A DNA stretch of 12,690 nt, taken from positions 1 to 12,690 of the forward strand of contig NAVB01002895.1 of assembly GCA_002179805.1 (NCBI GenBank), given 5' to 3'. This document shows, piece after piece, positions 1-12,000 of this stretch. Under the pieces are notes generated by a model. It had not been told where the DNA came from, did not search any database, and was given only the letters and a program-made list of their open reading frames with translations. Position numbers and translations under genes: made by a program. The stretch's first letter is position 1. Every line of letters starts with the position of its first letter. Source of the DNA: Acanthamoeba lenticulata. Its lineage: Eukaryota; Discosea; Longamoebia; Acanthamoebidae.

Positions 1-46
1 AGCCGCTTGTCGTGCACACGCCGTTGGCCGAGCAGCCGCCCGCGCA
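1..46 (-). other. EGF-like domain 3, cut by window edge (residues 4215-4229)
   Basis: The first three cysteines of another EGF-like domain are visible ([11 protein letters not shown]), with the same C-x3-C-x5-C spacing as domain 2. The rest lies before base 1. The number of further EGF-like domains, and whether a membrane anchor follows, cannot be seen. Confidence 0.88.
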
Positions 47-3000
47 GGTCGGCGGCGCGATGGAGCAGTCCGCGCCCGAGTAGCCGCCCGCGCACGCGCA
101 CACGCCGGTAGCGTTGTCGCACGTGCCGTGGCCCGAGCACGCGTTCGGGCACCGCTGTACGGGCTGCGCGCAGTCGAGGCCGGTGAAGCCCGCCGCGCAT
201 TGGCAGCGCGCAGTGCCGTCGCCGGAGCTGGTCACGCAGGAGCCGCGCAGCGAGCACAGCGAGGGGCAGGCCGCCGGGCCCGACGAGCTCCAGCGGATGG
301 AGGTCGACGTGGTGTTGTCGAGGGTCTCGAACGAGCCCTGGAAGCTGCCGTAGCCCACGCCGGCGTAGGCGCCCGACGAGCCGCCGGCCATGGTGATGAC
401 CGTGTAGAGGAGCGTGCTGTTGGCCAGCGGCGTGTAGCCGTTGACGAGCACCACGTCGAGCCAGCCGCCCTTGGTCACGCTGCCCGAGCACGAGATCACG
501 TTGTAGTCCACCACGGGCACACCGCCGCCGATCTCGAAGCGCAAGACGCCGGTGGCCTCCTGGTACAGGTTGCCGTCGATGGCCAGCTTGCCGCCGCTGG
601 CGCCACTGGGCAGGATGGAGCCCCCGTTGACAATGCTGCCCACGACGACGCCCGAACCGGAGATGGTCGCGCCCGGCCCGTTGGCGATGGGCACGTAGGT
701 CACCACGTTGCCGCCGTTGAGGTGCAGCCCGGCGCCGCTCTGCTGCTGACAGCCCTGCTGGAGCGCGAGGCTGCCCCGGTCGAGCTGGATGAGACCGCCG
801 ACGACGTTGACGATTTGGGACTCGATCGACACGCTGCCGCTCACCGTCTGCACGATGCGGCCGCCGTTGGTGACGGGCGACGTTGCCGGCGAGCCCTTGC
901 AGCCGCACGCAATGGCCTGCGCTGCCTGCGAGATGGTCCACAGGCCCGTGGCGGCGTTGGTGATCGTGGCGTTGGACTGGAGCTCGATCTTGCCGCCGGT
1001 CCAGTCGAGCTCGCCCAGGTTGAGCAGGTGGGCGCACGTGAGCACCAGGTCGTTGCTGATGGTGGCGTGCGCGTTGAGCGCGATGATGAACAAGGCGTCG
1101 CAGCCGTCGAGCGTCGCTGAGCCGTTGACCGTCAGGGAGCCGTTGTAGGTGACCTGGCCGCTGCCGCCCGAGACCACGGTCGAGCCGCCGCCGATGACGA
1201 CGCTGCCTGGGAGGGTCACGTTGTGGCCCGTGGTGTTGAGGCACCCGCCGTCGAGCTCCACCACAGCGCCAAAGGTGATGGGCGACGCGCTGGCGGTGAA
1301 CTGGACGCACGCGCCCGTCTGCACGATGGTCGTGCTGACGTTCCACGAGCCCGACACGACGCAGGTCGATCCGTTGTTGATTGTGGTGCTGCCGCCGCAG
1401 TCGTACTGCGAGCCCAGGGCGAGGCACATGTCGGCGGCGAAGACCACGCTGGCCGACTGGACCACCGTCCACGAGCCCGAGCTCTGCGTCTCGCGGTTGA
1501 ACTTGGCCGTCGCATTGGGGGCCAACGTGAATATGCCCTCATTGGACAGGACGGCCGTGAAGGCCGCGCGGCAGTTGATGGTCACCGTGGCAAAGTTGAC
1601 GAAGCTGGCCACGCCGCGGACCGACGCGCACACGCTCGTGTTGGTGGTTGTGATGGACGTCGACGAGTCCACGAGGCTGAGCCAGGTGCCGCTCGTGACG
1701 CTCTCGCTGCAGCTGGCCTCCACGCCGACGAGGAAGGTGCCGTTGTTGTGGCACGTCGAGCTGCCGATGAGCGCGATGGTGCCCTCCTCCCACGTGACCG
1801 TGCCCGTGTTGACCAGGCTCGGTCCGCTGCACTGCTTGTCGCCCGGGCCGCTGATGAGGGTCGAGCCGCCCAACACGATCGTGCCGCTGCCGGCTAGCTG
1901 CGAGCCCTGCCAGCCGCACGAGCCGCCGATGGTGATCGTGCCGCCGCAGCTCACCTGGCCGCCGACGAGCGTCACTGTCGACGAGACCACGGTGGTGAGC
2001 GTGCCATCGATGATGACCACGCCGCTGACCACCTCGATGTCGACCACGACGACCAGCTCGGCGCAGACGGCCACCGTCTGGGTGCCGCCGTTGAGCTGCA
2101 GCGAGGCGAAGCGGTAGGAAGTGCAGGCGGGCCACTGGACCGTGCAGTTGCCCGAGGTCTGAATCGGCGCGCAGGTGTCGCTCGTGCCGGCGCCTTGGCC
2201 AAAGGTCACGTTGGCCTGGTCGCGGATGACGACGCCGCCCACGCTCAGGTCGATCTGCGTGTTGATGACGACCACGACGACAGTCTGCTGGATGATGAGC
2301 GTGCCGGCGCCGGTGATGGATACGCCCGTGGTGAAGGTGAAGTTGCCCGTGTTGAGCACCACGGTTGAGCCTGTGGCCATTTGCACAACGGCCGTAGATC
2401 CGCTGCTGCCGCAGCCGCACACGTGGCCGCCGCCGTTGAGCACCAGCGAACCCGTGGTGACGGTGATGGTGCCCGTGCTGTTGACGAACGCGACGAAGAC
2501 CACGTTCACGTTGACGCCGCCATTGATCACCAGGCTGCCGACGTTGATGAACACGCCGGTCTGCATGGTGACTGCGCTCGAGCACTGCCACGTTCCCACG
2601 TTGATAATGCTGCCCGTGCCCGGAACGATGACGCCGCTGGTCCACTGGACTGTGCCGTAGTTGATCAGCTGCGTGACTGTGAGGCTCACCGTGCCGTTGA
2701 TGGTCGTCGTGCCGTGAAGCTCCAGCTGCGCGACAACGACAGTGCCGCTGCTCCAGATCAATGGTCCCGTGACGACCACGACGCCGGTGCCGCTGATGAG
2801 CGTGCCCGAGCCTGACAGGACGAGCTGGCCGCCGCAGGTGGTCTTGCCGTCGGCAACGAGAACGCCGCCGATGACGACGATGCGGACATTGATGACCACC
2901 TCGGCACAGCTGTACACGACCAGCTGGCCGCCGAAGAGCTGCACTGTGGAGAGCGGGTAGGCGAAGCAGTCGACGAAGGAGATCACCGACGAGTTGTAGA

Positions 3001-6000
3001 CTTGCAGCGGTGACGTGAGGTTGGTGTTGGTCTGGCACGTCACGTTGGCGTTGTCCCGCACAACGATCGCGCCGCCCAGGCTGATGTCGGTGTAGGAGAT
3101 GACCACGACGACGGTCTGCTGGATGATGAGCGAGCCAGCACCGGTGACGGACACGCCCGTGGAGAAGGTGAAGTTGCCTGTGTTGAGCACCACCGTGGCG
3201 CCTGTCGAGATCTGCACGACGGCCGTCGAGCCGCCGCTGCCGCAGCCGCACACGTGGCTTCCGCCGTTGAGCACCAGCGAGCCCGTAGTGACGGTGATGG
3301 TGCCCGTGCTGTTGAGGAAGGCCTGGAAGGTGACCGTGCTCACGACCACAAGCACACCCGCGTTGATGAACACGCCGGTCTGCAGGACCACCTGACCGCC
3401 GCATTGCCAGGTGCCCACGTTGGTGATGCTGCCCGTGCCGGGGACGATGACGCCGCTGGTCCACTGGACCGTGCCGTAGTTGATGATCTCCGTCACCGTG
3501 TAGCTCACAGTGCCGTTGATGACCGTCGTGCCACGCAGCTCGAGCTGAACGACGACGATCGTGCCGCTGCTCCACGTGCAGGAGCCCGTCACAACCACGA
3601 CGCCCGAGCCACTGATGAGCGTGCCCGAGCCTGACAGGACGAGCTCGTTGGTGCAAGTGGTCTTGCCGTCGACCACAAGCACGCCGATGGTGATGACGAT
3701 GCGCACATTGATAACCACCTCGGCGCAGCTGCGCACGACCAGCTGGCCGCCAGCAAGCTGAACTGTCGAGAGGGAGTAGGTGAAACAGTCGACGAAGGAG
3801 ATCACCGACGAATTGTAGACTTGCAGCGCCGATGTGAGGTTGGTGTTGGTCTGGCATGTCACGTTGGCGCTGTCCCGCACAACGATCGCGCCTCCCAGGC
3901 TGATGTCGGTGTAGGAGATGACCACGACGACGGTCTGCTGGATGATGAGCGAGCCAGCACCGGTGACGGACACGCCCGTGGAGAAGGTGAAGTTGCCTGT
4001 GTTAAGCACCACCGTGGCGCCTGTCGAGATCTGCACGACAGCCGTCGAGCCGCCACTGCCGCAGCCGCACACGTGGCCGCCGCCGTTGAGCACCAGCGAG
4101 CCGTAGCTCACGATGACGGTGCCTGTGCTGTTGAGGAAGGCCTGGAAGGTGACCGTGCTCGTGCTTACGACCACAAGCACGCCCGCGTTGATGAACACGC
4201 CGGTCTGCATGGTCAGCTGGCCGCTGCACTGCCACGTGCCGTAGTTGACAATGGCGCCCGCGCCCGGGATGATGACGCCGCCGGTCCACTGGACCGTACC
4301 GTAGTTGATCAGCTGCGTGACTGTGAGGCTCACCGTGCCGTTGATAGTCGTCGTGCCGTGCAGCTCCAGCTGCGCGACGATGATCGTGCCGCTGCTCCAG
4401 GTCAAGGGGCCGGACACGACGATGACGCCGGTGCCACTGATGAGCGTGCCCGAGCCCGACAGGACGAGCTCACCGTCGCAAGTGACCTTGCCGTCGATGA
4501 CCAGGAGGCCGCCGATGACGACGATGCGCACGTTGATGACCACCTCGGCGCAGCTGCGCACGACCAGCTGGCCGCCGAAGAGCTGAACTGTCGAGAGCTG
4601 GTAGGCAAAGCAGTCGACGAAGGAGATCACCGACGAGTTGTAGACTTGCAGCGCCGATGTGAGATTGGTGTTGGTCTGGCACGTCACGTTGGCGCTGTCG
4701 CGCAGAATGAAACTGCCGGCGAGGTCGATGTTGGTGTGTCTCATGACGACGACCACGGTGTTCTGCACGATCCACGAGCCCGAGCCGGTGATGGACACGC
4801 CCGATGTGAATAGGAAAAAGCTGCCCGAGTTGAGCACCACGGTCGAGCCTGTCGCCACTTGCACAACGGCCGTCGAGCCGCCGCTGCCGCAGCCGCACAC
4901 ATTGCCGCCACCGTTGAGCACCAGCGAGCCCGAGCTCACGGTGATGGTGCCTGTGCTGTTGACAGATGCGAAGAACACGACATTCACGTTGGCGCCGCCA
5001 TTGATCAACAGGCTGCCGGAGTTGATGAACTTGCCGGTCTGCATGGTGACTGCGCTGGCCGCTGTCCATGTGCCGACGTTCTCCGCCAGCGAGGCCGAGC
5101 CGTTGAGGAAGAACGGGCCGGTGGTCCACTGCACTGAGCCGGCGTTGATGAGGTGGCAATTGTCGAGGCTCACGGTGCCGTTGATGACCGCTGCGCCGTT
5201 GAACTGCGCCTGCGACACGGCCAGCGCGCCGCTGCTCCACGTGACGCTGCTCGTCGCGCTGGCCACAAGCAGACCGCTGCCGTTGACCAAAGTGCCGCTG
5301 CCGAGCAGCTGCACTGCGCTCTGGCCCGTGACCTTGCCGTTGAGGATAAGTTGGCCATTGGTGATGGCGAGCTTGGTCGTGACGGTCACGTCGGCACAGC
5401 CGAGCACCACAACGCGGCCGCCCAAGAGCTCGAGGATGGCCACCGAGTAGGTCGAGCACTCGGCAAAGGTCACCACGCCGCCGAGCACCTGGAGCGGCGC
5501 CGACGAGCCGATGTTCGTAGCCGCGTTGAAGTTGACCGTCGCGTTGTCGCGGACCACCATCCGGCTGCCGCTGCCGCTCAGATCGAACTGCGTCTGCGCC
5601 GTGGTGAGTGTCGCGTTGGTGTCCACCACGAACGAGCCCGTGCCGCTGACCACTACGCCCGCGCTCAGGGACAGCGCGGCGCTCGACGTGAGCTGCACTG
5701 TAGCGCCGGCGGCGATGGTCACATCCGACGTGCTGCCACAGCCGCACAGACGCCCGCCTGTGGTGAGGCTCAGCGTGATGCCACTCGACACTTGGATGGC
5801 GCTGCCTGAGGTGCCGTTGAGGACCGACGATGCCGTGAGGTTGGTCGCCACGGTGAACGTGCCCGCGTTGATTAGCGTGCCGCCAAGCAGAGATAGCGGG
5901 GGCGACGCGCTGTAGCCGGCGACGAAGGAGCCCGTGTTGTTGATGACCGACCCGTTGAGCAGGCTCAGCTTGCCGCTGCAGGTCCAGGCGAGGTTGCCCT

Positions 6001-9000
6001 CGTTGGTGAAGCTCCACCAGGTGAGGCTCTTGTCCTGCGTGCCGTTGATCGTGGCCGAGCCGCGCGTCACCAGCGCACCGGTGCCCTGGCTGGTCGGGCC
6101 GCCGAGCGAGCCGCTGGACCACACGAAGCTCGACGTGGCCTTGCTGACGAAGCGGCCCGGGCCTGTGAGGACGCCGGAGCCCTGGAGCACAAAGGTCGAG
6201 TTGACCTCGATCAGGTGCTGGTTGGTGAGGGTGCCGCCCGACACGACGAGCTCGTTGAGCTCCATGTGGGCCGTCGGAGAGACGAGCACAGAGACGCTGT
6301 TGTTCATGCGGACGGAGTTGAACCGGTAGACAAAGTCGGCCGGCGCGTCCTGCACGATGACCGTGCCGCCGAGCAGCACCAAGTTGCGCAGCACGCCGTC
6401 GGGGCAAGTGGCGTTGGGCCCGATGAGTAGCGTGCCGGCCACATGCGTGAAGGTCGCGTCAGAGTCGTTCTGCGCGCACGAGTACTGCACCGTGGCGCCG
6501 TTGTTGCCGAAGAAGCCGCCGCCGTCGACGACCAGGTCCTTGTCCACGTCCACCGTGCCGTTGACAAAGTCGAACGCAGCGTCAGGGCACACGTAGATGC
6601 GCCCGTGCAGCTCGGCCGAGCGCATGACGTGCAGCTGCGCGTGGCACACGTAGATGTAGCCTGTGGGTTCGTTGCGCAAGAACATGGCCGCGTTGAACTC
6701 GCCCGACGTCACAGACAGGGAACCCGCGTTGCTGAACGTGCACGCTGACGAGTCGTTGGTGCGCATCGTGAGGGTCGGCGCGCCGGTGAAGAGGGCCGAC
6801 GCGCTGAGGCTGTTCTCGAAACGACCGCCGTTGGCGCACGACAGGTCGCCGGCCGACCAGGTGGCGTTGCCCTCGTTGATCACACGACGCGCGTTGATGT
6901 TCTTGCCGCCGCTGCCGGTCAGGGTCAGCTTTCCGAGGGCCGCCGTTGTGCCAGTGCCGCTCATGAGGCCGGCGGTCCACTGAAGGTCGCCCTCGACGGT
7001 GAGCGACGCGTTGCCGGTGATCTCGCCGCCGCTGAAGGCATAGTCGCCCGTGACAAGCAGGTCTGAGCTGAGGACCATCTGACCGCCCGTCTGGCTCACG
7101 CTGCCGTTGGCAAACACCGTGGCGCCCTCCGTGGCGCGCTTCAGCAAAGGCGACGAGGTCGAGGGCAGAACGTTGATGCGGCCGCCTGCGCTGAGCGAGA
7201 TGCCCTGCACGTTGTAGACGTGGCCGTTGGCCGCCGAGAAGTTGAACACGCCGCCGCTGCCGACCTGGAGCTGCGTGTTGGCCAGCGTGAAGTTGGGCTG
7301 CGCGATGATCACGCCGCCGGTCACGAGCACGCTGCCGCTGGTGGTGAGCACGGCCGCGATCGTCGTCACGCCGCCCACGACCTTGAAGGTGCCGGCGCTC
7401 TGCACATCGGCCGTCGACTGGATGCTGAAGGTGCCGTTCAGGGCCACCTGCGCGCCGGCGACGATGTCAATGGGGCCCTCGGAGAAGGTGCCATCCTTGT
7501 TGAAGGAGACTGAGCCGGCCGCTTGGCGCCAGCCCTGGCCGCCGACCCACGCGCTCGCGCCGATGGCGATGGCGCTCGAAGCCGAAGTGGCCACCACGTA
7601 GCCCTTGCTGACCAGGCTGCATTGGCCCGTGGTGACCGCGAGGGCCACGTTGGACGTGGCGGTGAAGCTGAGCGTAGTGCCGTTGGCCACTGTGAGCGTG
7701 CCGTTGGCGCCGCACTGAAGGTCGCCGGCGCTCCAGACGCCGACGCCACCGGCGATGGTGAGGGCACGCTGGCTGAGGGTCTTGTTGCTGGCGCCGCCCA
7801 GGGTGAGCGTGCCGTTGGAGATGGTCGATCCGGAGCCGCGCATGGTGCCGCCTGCAAAGAGCAGCGAGCGGGCCACCGTGAACGCGCCCGGTCCGTCGAG
7901 CACGCCCGACCCAGTGAGGTTGTAGCACTGGCTCTGGGCCGTGGCGTTCAGCGTGAGCAGACCGCCCGTCTGGAGCACGCAGTCCGAGACCTGGAGGCAC
8001 GGCGTGTCGGGCGCCGCGGCGCTGCCGCTGCCGACGGTGATGGCGCCGCCCTGGTGGACGATGGCCTGCACGCTGTACTGCCAAGTGATGTCGATGATGA
8101 AGTTGACGTTGCCGTTCTGCACAATGAGCGTGCCGACGGTGAATACAAAACCTGAGCCGCAGTTGACCGTGCCGCCAATGATCTGCACGATGACGATCGA
8201 CACCTGCGCGTAGAGGTTGACGACGCCCGTGGTGACGGTGAGGCTGCCGCCGCCCTGCACGATCGCCGTGCTGTTCAGGGTGTAGGCGCCCACGCTGAGG
8301 TCGATGCGGGATCCCGTGGCGACCACCACCGTTCCGTAGAACAGGCCCGTGCTGTTGCTGGCAAAGAAGACCGTGCCGCCGTTCACCTGAAGCAAGCCGC
8401 CAATGGTAACGTTGACCTGGATGGTGACGCTGATGTTGGCTGTCGGGGACACGAAGAAGTTGCCCTGGCTGAGCACATTGCACAGGGCTCCGCCGCTGTT
8501 GAGCAGGCCGAGGCTGGAGGAGGCGTTGACGGTCAACTTGGCCCAGGAAGAGCTGATCACGGCCGCGCCGGCGCTGCAGGAGATGTTGCCAGAGCTCCAA
8601 TAGCCCTCATTGTTGTTGATGATCGTGCGGCCAGTCAAGGTCTTGGTCGTTCCGCTCAACACCAGCGTCCCGTTGGCCGTCGTCCAGCCCGCTCCGATCA
8701 TCGAGCCGCCAGACCAGGTCAGGACTCCTTGAACGGTGACGTAGCCCACGCCATCGAGCACGCCCGAGGTCTGCTGGTAGATGCCGATGACGACGAGCTG
8801 GCCGGAGACGACGAGGCCGCCGCCGAGAAGCTGTGCCGAGCTCGTGACGTGCACCAGCGTGTCTTGCTGGACAAACACTTGCGCGCCGGTCTGGATGACC
8901 GTGGCGTAGACGACAAAGATGAAGTCGGGCGTGGCCGTGGGCCCGAGGAACGCGACGATTCCGGTGCCGTTCACGTAGAGCGTGGCCGCGGTGACGCTTG

Positions 9001-12000
9001 ACGGGCTGTTGAAGCTCAGCTTGCCGCCTGTGATCAGCACGAGGCCGGTATGGGTGTAGGTGGCGGCCGTGTCGACCGTGCCGAAGGTCACGAGCCATGT
9101 TCCGGCGCCGCCTTGCACCGTGGCGGAGGCGACGAGGGTGAAGGAGCCTGAGAGGCTCACCACGGCCGTGGCGCCAAGCTCGGTGATGCCGGTGAATGTG
9201 CCGCTGCGCGTGAAGGCCACAGTGCCGGCGTTGACCTGGAAGAGGCCGCCGATCTGCACCACGGCCTCGATGGTCACCGTGATGCTGGCCGTGGGTGGCG
9301 CGAGCGTGAAGCCGCCCAAGTTGTTCAGGCTGCAAGCGAGGCCGGCCGCCTGGATGAGCGCCACGTTGGTGGTCGAGTTGACCGTCAGCTGCGCCCCGAC
9401 GCTGATCTGGATCACTGCGCTGCTGCTGCACGAGATGGAGCCCGCCGTCCAGAAGCCAACACCGATGTTGACGAGGGTCCGCTGGCTGAGCGTCTTGACC
9501 GACCCGCTCAGCACGAGAACGCCGTAGATGACGGTGGAGCCAGTGCCCATCTGCGTGCCGTTGAGCCAAGAGAAGGTGCCGTTGACGCTGACCAGGCCGC
9601 GGCCGTCCAGCGTGCCCGTGCTGAGGGTCATGTCTCGCTCGACCGCCAAGGAGCCGACGACGTTGCAAGTGCCGCCCGTCACGATCACGTTTGTGTAGAC
9701 GTTGACCGAACCGGTGACGGTGATTCGCCCAGACTGGGCGAGCTGGACGGCGTAGACAAAGTAGATGAACGTCGCCGCGTCGTCGAACGTGGCCACGCCC
9801 GAAGCGGAGACATCCAGGATGGCGTTGGACAGCGAGAAGCCCGAGCTGCAGATCAGCGTGCCGCCGCTGACTGTGAGTGTGCCGGTGAAGGAGAAGGTGC
9901 CCTGCACCGTGATGGTGCCGCTGACGATGACGAGGGTGCCGAAGCCGGTGACCGCCGAAGAAGTGACAAAGGTGTAGGTGCCGATGGCCAGCTGGACGAC
10001 AGAGCCGGAGCCGAGCAAGGCCACGTTGTCCGAGAAGCTGCCACCGCCAGTGCTGAGGTAGAGGCGCGTGCTGGGGCCCACCAGGATTTGCATGTTGATG
10101 ACCACGCTCACCGTGAAGGTGATGGTAGCTGGGGCGGAGAAGTCGACCACGCCGTTGTTGGTGAAGACGCACTGCTGGCCCTGCGCAGCATCCAGCAGCC
10201 AGCGGTCGCCCGTGCCGTTGACCAGCAGGGTCGAGTTGGCGCCCACGCTCAGCTGGCCGCCATTGGAGCACGTGATGTTGCCGCTGTCCCACACCGAGAC
10301 GCCGGCTGTCACCGGGCCGATGATCGAGATGGCCACGTTGCTCACGCTCTTGCTGCCGCTGCCCGTCACGTTGAGGGCGCCGGTCACGATCTGACCCGTG
10401 CCGGAGATCTGGCCTTGAGAGAAGACCAGCACCACGGTGACCTGCAGGCTCGACGAGCCCTGCATGACCAGCGATCCGCCTTGCAGGTTGAAGATCACGG
10501 TCACTACGAGCGTCACTTGCACGTTGATCACGCCGCCAACCTGCACGATCGACGGAATCATCGCGCCGGTGGCACCTTGGCTGGGCAGGAAGAACACGTT
10601 GCCGCCGTTGACCGCAAGCACGAAGTTGGCCACTGGGAAGGAGCCCGTCGCGTAGAAGGTCACCGCCGCCGAGCCCAGCACTACGATCTGGCCGCCCACC
10701 ATGGCCACCTGGCCGGAGATGAACACTGTCGTGTAGATGCGGATGGTGCCCGCGCCGTAGATGATCACCGCGGTGCCCAAGTTGTAGGTGCCTGTCGTGA
10801 GGTCGATGAAGGCGCCCACGCGCACGTCGACGATGCCCGATCCGGTGAAGTCGCCCGAGCCCACGAACACGATCACGCCCACGACCACCGTCAGGTTGCC
10901 GCTGTGCGTCACCTTGGCCGGCACGGTGAGACTCGAGCCGCCCGTCTTGACCCACGTGCCGTCGATGTTGATGGCCGACTGCGAGCCGCTGGTCATGAAC
11001 TGGCCGTTCCCAGCCACGACCCACGTGCCGCCGACGACGACGTGGATGGTGACCGAGTTGGCCAGCGAGATGTTGCCGTTGAGCCACTGGATGGTACCGC
11101 CAAAGGAGACCAGGCGCGTGTCGATGTAGACCACCGTCGTGCAGTCGATGACGCCGTCGCCGCGGATGAAGATCGTGCCGGAGCCCATCATAATGCCGCC
11201 GTACCAGTAGAAATTGACCGTCACGTAGAGGTCGCGGTCGCCCGTGAGCGTGCCGGACACAAAGTACAAGACGTAGATGTTGTTGCTGCTCGATCCCACG
11301 GTGAACACGCCACCGTTGATCCGGATGGTGATGATGACCGTCACCGACCCGTCCATGAGCCACACCGACCCGCCCACGTTGACGACGATCTCGTTGATCT
11401 GATAGCCTGCTGAGCCAGAGGTCGTTGGCGTAGAGCCAAAGGTGACTTGCGTGTTGACAATGAGGACCGTGGAGCCAATGAGCTGCGCCGGGTCGACAAA
11501 GTTGATGACGCCGCTGTCGCATACGACCTGGCCGCCGGCGGAGAAGTTGAACGTCGCGCCGATGGTGGCCGACCCGTTGGCGAAGCGCACGAGGCCGGAG
11601 CCCGTGAACACGACGGTGGCCGAGAACGAGTAGAAGGCGTCGATGAAGTGGACCGCCGTGCCCGAAGAGACGACAAAGCCGCCCGTCATGGTGCCCGAAC
11701 CGTGGAGGATGATCACGCCCACGTTGATGATCACCTGTCCGCCGTCGTTGTTGAACACGGGCCAGATGTGGAGGTCGCCTGGCGTGTTCTTGATCAGCGT
11801 GCCCGAGCAGCCCACGGTGCCACCGCCGGTGCCGGTGGTGAAGGCGTAGGACGAGGAGCCGCTGATGACGAGCTGGCCGCCGACGCCGATGGTGAAGGTG
11901 CCGCCGTTGGACAGCTGGATGTTGCCGGCCTGCCAGTCGACGTTGCCGTACATGACGACAACGCGAACGTCGATGAACTTGGTCGAGGAGCCGGAAATGA

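Larger units (their letters stand above)
1001..11935 (-). repeat. Array of 14 in-frame super-repeats, about 841 bp (280 residues) each
   Basis: Each copy is marked by an anchor Trp in W-x-x-G-x-(I/L/V), for example [24 protein letters not shown] and WTSGVIVP. The Trp codons start at 11933, 11084, 10289, 9449, 8597, 7733, 6857, 5984, 5126, 4286, 3461, 2642, 1790 and 1001. The steps are 849, 795, 840, 852, 864, 876, 873, 858, 840, 825, 819, 852 and 789 bp, all divisible by three. Most copies have a second W/F-x-x-G 37-44 residues before the anchor (for example Trp codons at 9566, 8714, 6977 and 1910), often followed by G-x-G and a K-(T/S)-(L/V) turn. The repeat phase chosen here is arbitrary. 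The regular spacing suggests growth by tandem duplication of a whole multi-coil unit. Confidence 0.88.

Noticed and set aside
886..925. CGCKG in copy 14 as another member of the C-G-C-G series
   Set aside because: It lies only about 32 residues after its anchor Trp instead of 72-81, so it is not in the equivalent position.
1149..2117. Plus-strand open frames such as 1149-2117, 128-1120, 3821-4813, 4659-5450 and 10088-11413
   Set aside because: They are antisense shadows: Pro/Thr/Val- or Ala/Arg/Asp/His-rich low-complexity translations without motifs, repeated only because the minus-strand gene is repetitive.
2240..4800. Val/Ile-rich runs (for example [10 protein letters not shown]) as membrane helices
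   Set aside because: The runs are short (under about 10 hydrophobic residues), recur once per repeat and alternate with polar turns, as expected of beta strands in a solenoid.
2240..5075. CRISPR array or transposon terminal repeats
   Set aside because: The repeat unit is more than 800 bp, direct, coding and in frame. There are no short identical repeats with unique spacers, no inverted ends and no transposase.
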